From contig JAHENO010000180.1 in assembly GCA_018609945.1 (NCBI GenBank), positions 1-8,942 on the forward strand: a DNA stretch of 8,942 bases, written 5' to 3'. Made by a program: the position numbers and the translations under genes. The notes below the pieces were generated by a model. That model saw only the letters and a list, made by a program, of their open reading frames with translations, was not told where the DNA came from and ran no database searches. Each line of letters opens with the position of its first letter. Position 1 is the stretch's first letter. Positions 5,491 to 8,942 of the stretch are shown one piece after another. Origin of the DNA: Haloarculaceae archaeon (GTDB lineage Archaea; Halobacteriota; Halobacteria; Halobacteriales; Haloarculaceae).

Positions 5491-5628
5491 TCAGACGCCG
5501 TCGCCACCGACGGAATCGCCGAGTGCGTCGACGACCTTCCCTGGGCGCGGCTGGTACTCGCGGGGGTCGTGGCGTTTCTCCGGGCTGAACAGTCGACCAG
5601 CCACCCTGACACGCGGTCCGCTGACCAC
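5491..5628 (-). CDS. probable small protein of 37-45 residues
   Basis: In the gap between msrB and the oxidoreductase gene, the minus strand has an open frame ending at 5491, only 7 bases from the msrB stop. The part from about 5591 down is strongly coding-like: nearly every codon ends in G or C and the residues are polar (FSPEKRHDPREYQPRPG, then KVVDALGDSVGGDGV). No ATG fits; GTG at 5628 (45 residues) or GTG at 5604 (37 residues) are candidate starts. TATAAG at 5649-5644 on the minus strand could serve as its promoter. Other convergent pairs in this window are equally close (11 and 9 bases), which supports a real gene. I do not recognise a family and no membrane segment or metal motif is seen. 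Confidence 0.42.
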   Translation of the reverse strand: MVSGPRVRVAGRLFSPEKRHDPREYQPRPGKVVDALGDSVGGDGV

Positions 5629-5643
5629 AGCCTGGAGACCGGA

Positions 5644-5650
5644 CTTATAC
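5644..5650 (+). promoter_or_regulatory. TATA box of the luciferase-like gene
   Basis: CTTATAC is centred about 26 bases before the ATG at 5673, consistent with a leaderless transcript. The same bases read GTATAAG on the other strand, pointing toward the small minus-strand ORF, so one element may work in both directions. Confidence 0.5.
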
Positions 5651-5672
5651 CGCTCCGCCGAGTGGTGCCGGC

Positions 5673-6677
5673 ATGGCACACCCGGATCGTGACCTCTTCC
5701 TACCGGTGGCTGCCCAGCCTGCCGTCGGGGACGTCGTCTCGCTGGCCGAGCGGGCCGACCGGGCCGGCTACGACCGCGTCTGGCTGCCCGAGACCTGGGG
5801 CCGGGACGCCGTGACCGTCCTGACGTCGGTCGCCCACGCGACCGACCGGGTCGGCATCGGCACCTCGATCACCAACGTCTACTCGCGCTCGCCGGCGCTG
5901 ATCGGGCAGACTGCGGCGACGCTCCAGGAGGTCTCCGGCGGGCGCTTCCGGCTGGGCCTCGGCCCGAGTGGCCCCATCCTCGTCGAGGGCTGGCACGGCG
6001 TCGAGTACGGGAATCCACTCCGGCGGACCCGGGAGGCGATCGAGATAATCCGGCAGGTGCTCGCGGGCGAGACCGTCGAGTACGACGGCGAGTACTTCCA
6101 GCTCGCGGGCTTTCGCCTGCGCCAGGACCCGCCGGACCCGCCGCCGATAGACGCGGCGGGCATCGGTCCCACGGCGGTCGAACTCGCGGGGCGATTCGGG
6201 GACGGCTGGCACGCCTTCGCATTGACCCGGGAGGGACTGGCCGACCGGCTCGACGACTTCCGGCGGGGGACCGAACTGGGCGACCGGGACCGCGACGACC
6301 GGCGCGTGACGGTCATGCTGACCTGCTGTGCGCTCGACGACCGCGAACGGGCACGCTACCTCGCCCGGGAGCTGATCGCCTTCTACCTCGGCGCGATGGG
6401 GACCTTCTACCGGGACGCGCTCGCCCGACAGGGCCACGAGGAGACGGCCACCGAAGTGGCGACCCGCTGGGCGAACGGCGAGCGCGAGGCCGCCATCGAC
6501 GCCATCGGAGAGGATCTGCTGGACGCGCTCGCGGTTGCGGGCCATCCCGAGGAGTGCCGCGAGCGGCTGGCGGGCTTCGCAGCTATCGACGGCGTCGACG
6601 CGGTGTCGGTGGGATTCCCGCGGGTCGCCGAACACGCGGAGATGGGCCAGACTATCGAGGCGCTCGCGCCCCAGTGA
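5673..6677 (+). CDS. luciferase-like (probably F420-dependent) oxidoreductase
   Basis: A 334-residue TIM-barrel enzyme of the luciferase-like monooxygenase (LLM) superfamily. Typical segments are LAERADRAGYDRVWLPET (24-41), the third-strand region GIGTSITNVYSRSPALIGQTA (61-81 in outline), the phosphate-binding SGGRFRLGLGPSG (88-100), the helix RRTREAIEIIRQVLAGE (117-133) and the YDGEYFQLAGF turn (137-147). The overall pattern fits the haloarchaeal F420-dependent family typified by NP1902A, a group that transfers hydride between F420 and unknown substrates. The cofactor is inferred from family; FMN cannot be excluded. Residues around 218-219 (CC) are unusual for a haloarchaeal protein. The ATG fits the leaderless promoter at 5644. 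It converges with the regulator gene with 9 bases between. It seems to be a single-gene unit. Confidence 0.88.
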   Translation: MAHPDRDLFLPVAAQPAVGDVVSLAERADRAGYDRVWLPETWGRDAVTVLTSVAHATDRVGIGTSITNVYSRSPALIGQTAATLQEVSGGRFRLGLGPSGPILVEGWHGVEYGNPLRRTREAIEIIRQVLAGETVEYDGEYFQLAGFRLRQDPPDPPPIDAAGIGPTAVELAGRFGDGWHAFALTREGLADRLDDFRRGTELGDRDRDDRRVTVMLTCCALDDRERARYLARELIAFYLGAMGTFYRDALARQGHEETATEVATRWANGEREAAIDAIGEDLLDALAVAGHPEECRERLAGFAAIDGVDAVSVGFPRVAEHAEMGQTIEALAPQ

Positions 6678-6686
6678 GAGACCCAG

Positions 6687-7502
6687 CTACTCCGCGGAGG
6701 CGTCGACGACCTCGTAGGTTATGGAGCCGTCCTGGAGCTTGTCGGTGTGGGCCGACAGGGAGTCCGCGACCACCAGGAGGAGGACGTCGATCCCCTTGGT
6801 TGCGGCCTCGCGAACGCCCTCGGCGGTCCCGAACCGGAGGTCGGGGTCGAGGTTGGCTTCCCCGGCGACCGCCGCGGCCTCGGTGCCGCTGACGGCGATC
6901 AGGTCGTGGTCGGCCGCCAGCCGGGCGACCGTGCCGGCGTCGACGGTCGCGCTGCCGCCGTTGCGGACCGTCGGGACCGGGACGACCGTCACCGTCCCGA
7001 GGTCGTAGTCGACGACGCCCTCGAAGTCCGTGACGCCGACCTCGCGGTCGGCCTCGGCGTCCGTGACTGCGACGGCGGTCGCCGACCCGGCGTCCCCGGG
7101 CGTCGCCCGGAGATACCCGTCGCGCATCGTCAGCGAGACGCGGTCGCCCTCGCTCATCGGCGCCGTCGCGAGCGCGCTCTCGACCTCGACCTGTCCGATG
7201 ACGTCCTCGGAGACGTGGTCGACGAACGACCGCAGTGCGTCAGTCTGTGACATCAGCCAGTCGACGCCCTCCTTCGTGACCTCGTAGCGGCCCCGGCCGT
7301 GTTTCTCGACGTGGCCCTGCTTGACCAGTTCCTGGAGGTAGTTGCTCACCGCCTGGGAGGTGATGCCCACCTCGTCGGCAATCTCCTGCTGGCTGACTGC
7401 GGGCTGACGCTCCGCGATCCCGACCAGGATCTGATACCGGGTCGCGTCGCGCTTGCTCCGGAGCACCCCGGATTCGGTGCCCGTCTGCGCGTTCTCCGCC
7501 AT
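6687..7502 (-). CDS. winged helix-turn-helix transcriptional regulator
   Basis: A 271-residue protein with an N-terminal winged helix: helix 1 SKRDATRYQILVGIAERQ (16-33), the turn QQEIADEVGITSQAVSNYLQELV (38-60 in outline) as helices 2 and 3, and the wing GHVEKHGRGRYEVTKEG (63-79). This resembles archaeal MarR/TrmB-like regulators. Residues 95-271 form an alpha/beta region, for example VVDYDLGTVTVVPVPTV (163-179) and IDVLLLVVADS (238-248), which may bind a ligand; I do not recognise it. The ATG at 7502 is chosen over a TTG at 7529 because the longer form starts inside the promoter. A 23-base palindrome directly precedes the ATG, suggesting autoregulation. The gene is divergent from cbiT, so it may control the cobalamin genes; that is inference. 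Confidence 0.85.
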   Translation of the reverse strand: MAENAQTGTESGVLRSKRDATRYQILVGIAERQPAVSQQEIADEVGITSQAVSNYLQELVKQGHVEKHGRGRYEVTKEGVDWLMSQTDALRSFVDHVSEDVIGQVEVESALATAPMSEGDRVSLTMRDGYLRATPGDAGSATAVAVTDAEADREVGVTDFEGVVDYDLGTVTVVPVPTVRNGGSATVDAGTVARLAADHDLIAVSGTEAAAVAGEANLDPDLRFGTAEGVREAATKGIDVLLLVVADSLSAHTDKLQDGSITYEVVDASAE

Positions 7503-7524
7503 TACCGGTCCTGTGGACCGATAA
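7502..7524. promoter_or_regulatory. 23-base palindrome at the start of the regulator gene
   Basis: Arms TTACCGGTCC (7502-7511) and GGACCGATAA (7515-7524) flank TGT; 9 of 10 arm positions pair. It lies between a TATA-like stretch on the minus strand (about 7529-7536, AGATACTT) and the ATG at 7502, covering the expected transcription start. A winged-helix dimer bound here would block its own gene. The binding is inferred. Confidence 0.55.
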
Positions 7525-7581
7525 CTCAAGTATCTTTGCCCCGAATCCGCTGGAACACCCGAAAACGACCGATTGCGAAAA

Positions 7582-7607
7582 CTTTGGTAAAGTGAATTTG
7601 CAAAGAT
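7582..7607. promoter_or_regulatory. cluster of CTTT/AAAG inverted repeats
   Basis: Two symmetric elements stand side by side: CTTTGGTAAAG (7582-7592, 4+3+4) and TTTGCAAA (7597-7604). The second overlaps GCAAAGAT (7600-7607), whose exact reverse complement ATCTTTGC occurs at 7532-7539. The repeated core and spacing of roughly one to two helical turns within the cluster suggest a protein-binding array in the divergent promoter; function is not shown. Confidence 0.35.
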
Positions 7608-7814
7608 GAAACCAGAGTAGCGATAGCGAACAGTCGGAGTTTGGTATCACCAGAGTGCAATCACGACCGGACCGGGATACAACTCTCTCTGAAACTGCCG
7701 AATAAACGTTAAAAACGCCCTCTGACGTCGAAACCGTATTTCTATACCCCTGTGAGAATCGTATCGGAACTGGCGGCGGCCCGTCACCACTCGACGGTAA
7801 TTCAACCAAAATTG

Positions 7815-7821
7815 TTTTAAG
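7815..7821 (+). promoter_or_regulatory. TATA box of the cbiT-cbiL operon
   Basis: TTTTAAG is centred about 26 bases before the ATG at 7844, and A-rich CCAAAA precedes it where a BRE would lie. This is the canonical haloarchaeal leaderless arrangement, and there is no Shine-Dalgarno sequence before the ATG. Confidence 0.6.
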
Positions 7822-7825
7822 ATAT

Positions 7826-7833
7826 AGTATACT
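7826..7833. promoter_or_regulatory. AGTATACT palindrome between cbiT TATA box and start
   Basis: A perfect 8-base palindrome lies just after the TATA box and 10 bases before the cbiT ATG, where a bound repressor would block transcription. It is short and AT-rich, so chance is possible. Confidence 0.3.
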
Positions 7834-7843
7834 TGTATTGGAC

Positions 7844-8500
7844 ATGGCACAGACGCGACTGCCACACGACGCGAAGGCGGGGCCGACGAAGCCGGAGGTG
7901 CGGGCGGTGACGCTGGCGAAACTCGACCTCGCTCCGGACGACCACTTCGCGGAGGTCGGCTCCTGTACCGGCGCAGTGACCATCGAGGCCGCGCGGCGGG
8001 CCGGCCGGGTGACCGCACTCGAACGCAAGCCCGGTCGAGCCGAGACGACGGTGAAGAACCTCGCGGCGAACGGGCTCGAACTCCGGGCCGGGGGAGCCGC
8101 CGCGACCGACGGCGGCGTCCGCGAACCGTCGACCGCGACAGGGCAGCAGGCCGACGTCGAAGTCCGGGTCGCGGAGGCCCCCGAGGGGCTGCCCGGGGAC
8201 GCCGACGCGCTCTTTCTCGGGGGGAGCCGCAACTACGAGGCGGTCCTCGACCGTGCCGTCGAGACTGGCGTCGACCGGGTCGTGATGAACGTCTCCCGGC
8301 TGGAGGTCGCGGGCGCGGCGGCCGCGGCCTTCCGCGACCGGGACCTGCTGGACGAGGTCGTGCAGTTCCAGGTGAGTCATGGCTACGAACTCGCGGGCGC
8401 GACCAGTTTCGATTCGGAGAACCCCGTCTACATGCTCGTCGGCGGCACGGACAGCGAGGACGCGACGCCGGACATCGCGACCGACGGGGGTCGGCGATGA
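7844..8500 (+). CDS. cbiT: cobalt-precorrin-7 (C15)-methyltransferase CbiT
   Basis: A 218-residue class I SAM methyltransferase matching CbiT, which methylates C15 and decarboxylates the C12 acetate in the anaerobic cobalamin pathway. Family marks are the opening GPTKPEVRAVTLAKLDL (13-29), motif I EVGSCTGAVTIEAAR (37-51), ALERKP (58-63), KNLAANG (71-77), the FLGGSRN segment (124-130, usually FIGGS) and VVMNVSRLE (146-154). Motif I has Cys41 where many CbiT proteins have Gly. Residues about 80-105 form a Gly/Ala/Thr-rich insertion before VEVRVAEAPEGLP. The C-terminal tail (202-218) is acidic and low in complexity. The ATG at 7844 is preferred to a TTG at 7838 because the TATA box fits it. The stop overlaps the cbiL ATG as ATGA (8497-8500). 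Confidence 0.92.
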   Translation: MAQTRLPHDAKAGPTKPEVRAVTLAKLDLAPDDHFAEVGSCTGAVTIEAARRAGRVTALERKPGRAETTVKNLAANGLELRAGGAAATDGGVREPSTATGQQADVEVRVAEAPEGLPGDADALFLGGSRNYEAVLDRAVETGVDRVVMNVSRLEVAGAAAAAFRDRDLLDEVVQFQVSHGYELAGATSFDSENPVYMLVGGTDSEDATPDIATDGGRR

Positions 8501-8942
8501 CGCTGTACGGCGTCGGACTCGGCCCCGGCGAGGCCGACCTCGTGACCGTCCGGGGAAAGCGGATTCTCGAATCGGCTGACGTGGTGTACTCGCCGGGGCG
8601 ACTCTCCCGGTCGGTCGCGACTGAGTACGTCCCCGCGGAGCGGATCGGCGACCTGGATTTCCCGATGACCCGCGACGAGGAGAAACTCCGCCGGGCCTGG
8701 AAGGAGGCCGCCAGCGAGGTAGCCCCGCAGGCCCGCGCCGGCGAGGTTGCCTTCGTCACCCTCGGAGACCCGAACGTCTACTCGACGTTCGGTCACCTCC
8801 GGCGGACGATGGACGCGTTCCACGAGGACGTCGACGTCGAGATCGTCCCCGGCGTGAGTGCGGTCACCGCCTTCACGACCGCGCTCGGTGTCGAAGTCGC
8901 TTCGGGGTCCAGCCTGGCGCTACGGGAGGCCGCCGGGGGCCA
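8497..8942 (+). CDS. cbiL: cobalt-factor II C20-methyltransferase CbiL, 5' part
   Basis: The first 148 residues of a tetrapyrrole methylase, cut by the window end. MTLYGVGLGPGEADLVTVRG (1-20) holds the GLGPG loop, VVYSPGRL (29-36) follows, LGDPNVYSTFGHL (89-101) is the SAM-binding GDP motif with the CbiL/CobI-type YSTF continuation, and VEIVPGVSA (114-122) the next conserved block. CbiL transfers a methyl from SAM to C20 of cobalt-factor II, the early step after uroporphyrinogen III is methylated and cobalt inserted. The ATG at 8497 overlaps the cbiT stop by 4 bases, so the two are coupled. Further cbi genes are expected to the right. Other methylases of the superfamily (CbiF, CbiH, CobA) fit the YSTF region less well. 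Confidence 0.9.
   Translation, partial: MTLYGVGLGPGEADLVTVRGKRILESADVVYSPGRLSRSVATEYVPAERIGDLDFPMTRDEEKLRRAWKEAASEVAPQARAGEVAFVTLGDPNVYSTFGHLRRTMDAFHEDVDVEIVPGVSAVTAFTTALGVEVASGSSLALREAAGG

Larger units (their letters stand above)
7503..7843. other. AT-rich divergent control region
   Basis: These 341 bases between the regulator and cbiT hold no convincing gene: all three plus-strand frames are broken by stops, and the long minus-strand frames crossing it are shadows of cbiT and cbiL. The region is much richer in A and T than its surroundings. Besides the sites listed separately, it holds the 8-base direct repeat ACCAGAGT (7611-7618 and 7649-7656), a half-match to the regulator palindrome (GGACCG at 7669-7674), and AACGTTAAAAAC near 7707. 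I saw no cobalamin riboswitch B12 box and no T-run terminator. Confidence 0.6.

Noticed and set aside
5700..6635. 311-codon minus-strand frame opposite the luciferase-like gene
   Set aside because: No family features; the plus strand has the conserved barrel segments and a promoter.
7610..7800. Possible cobalamin riboswitch before cbiT
   Set aside because: No B12-box-like sequence or convincing stem set was found, and the TATA box 26 bases before the ATG implies a leaderless message with no room for a riboswitch.
7647..8759. 370-codon minus-strand open frame opposite cbiT and cbiL
   Set aside because: Its protein is an Arg/Pro/Ser-rich string typical of the antisense of GC-rich genes, while the plus strand carries clear CbiT and CbiL motifs.

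Overview
The window reads as chromosomal DNA of a halophilic archaeon (class Halobacteria). The grounds are high G+C with strong G/C third positions, proteins rich in Asp and Glu, archaeal-type promoters (TATA-like boxes about 26-30 bases before start codons, implying leaderless transcripts), ATGA start/stop overlaps, and archaeal gene families: RpoF/Rpo4, DUF655, HemK2/Mtq2 and a haloarchaeal F420-type luciferase-like oxidoreductase. I cannot name the genus.

Layout. (1) 41-708, + strand: a vapBC toxin-antitoxin pair with its own TATA box and a palindromic operator candidate, lower in G+C than its surroundings. (2) 720-3223, - strand: a tightly packed information-processing operon read rpoF > DUF655 > rsmA/ksgA > hemK2. 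It links RNA polymerase, 16S rRNA dimethylation and release-factor methylation. A strong TATA box lies between rpoF and the DUF655 gene, and a possible 23-codon ORF ends in an ATGA overlap with rpoF. In many archaea ribosomal protein L21e precedes rpoF; here an MFS transporter (3331-4575, - strand) does. (3) 4790-5483, + strand: a two-helix membrane protein, then MsrB with its own leaderless promoter. (4) 5491-5628, - strand: a probable very small protein converging on msrB. (5) 5673-6677, + strand: a luciferase-like, probably F420-dependent oxidoreductase. (6) 6687-7502, - strand: a winged-helix regulator. (7) 7503-7843: an AT-rich divergent control region with several palindromes. (8) 7844-8942, + strand: cbiT and the start of cbiL, the left end of an anaerobic cobalamin (early-cobalt) cluster that continues beyond the window.

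The genes mostly form separate modules. Two relationships stand out. The conserved translation/transcription operon carries its own internal promoter. The winged-helix gene is divergent from the cobalamin genes, with a 23-base near-perfect palindrome abutting its start codon, which suggests autoregulation and possibly local control of cobalamin synthesis. I found no CRISPR array, insertion sequence, tRNA, rRNA or recognisable riboswitch. I do not see a clearly new multi-gene system; the most novel points are regulatory sites and small ORFs.
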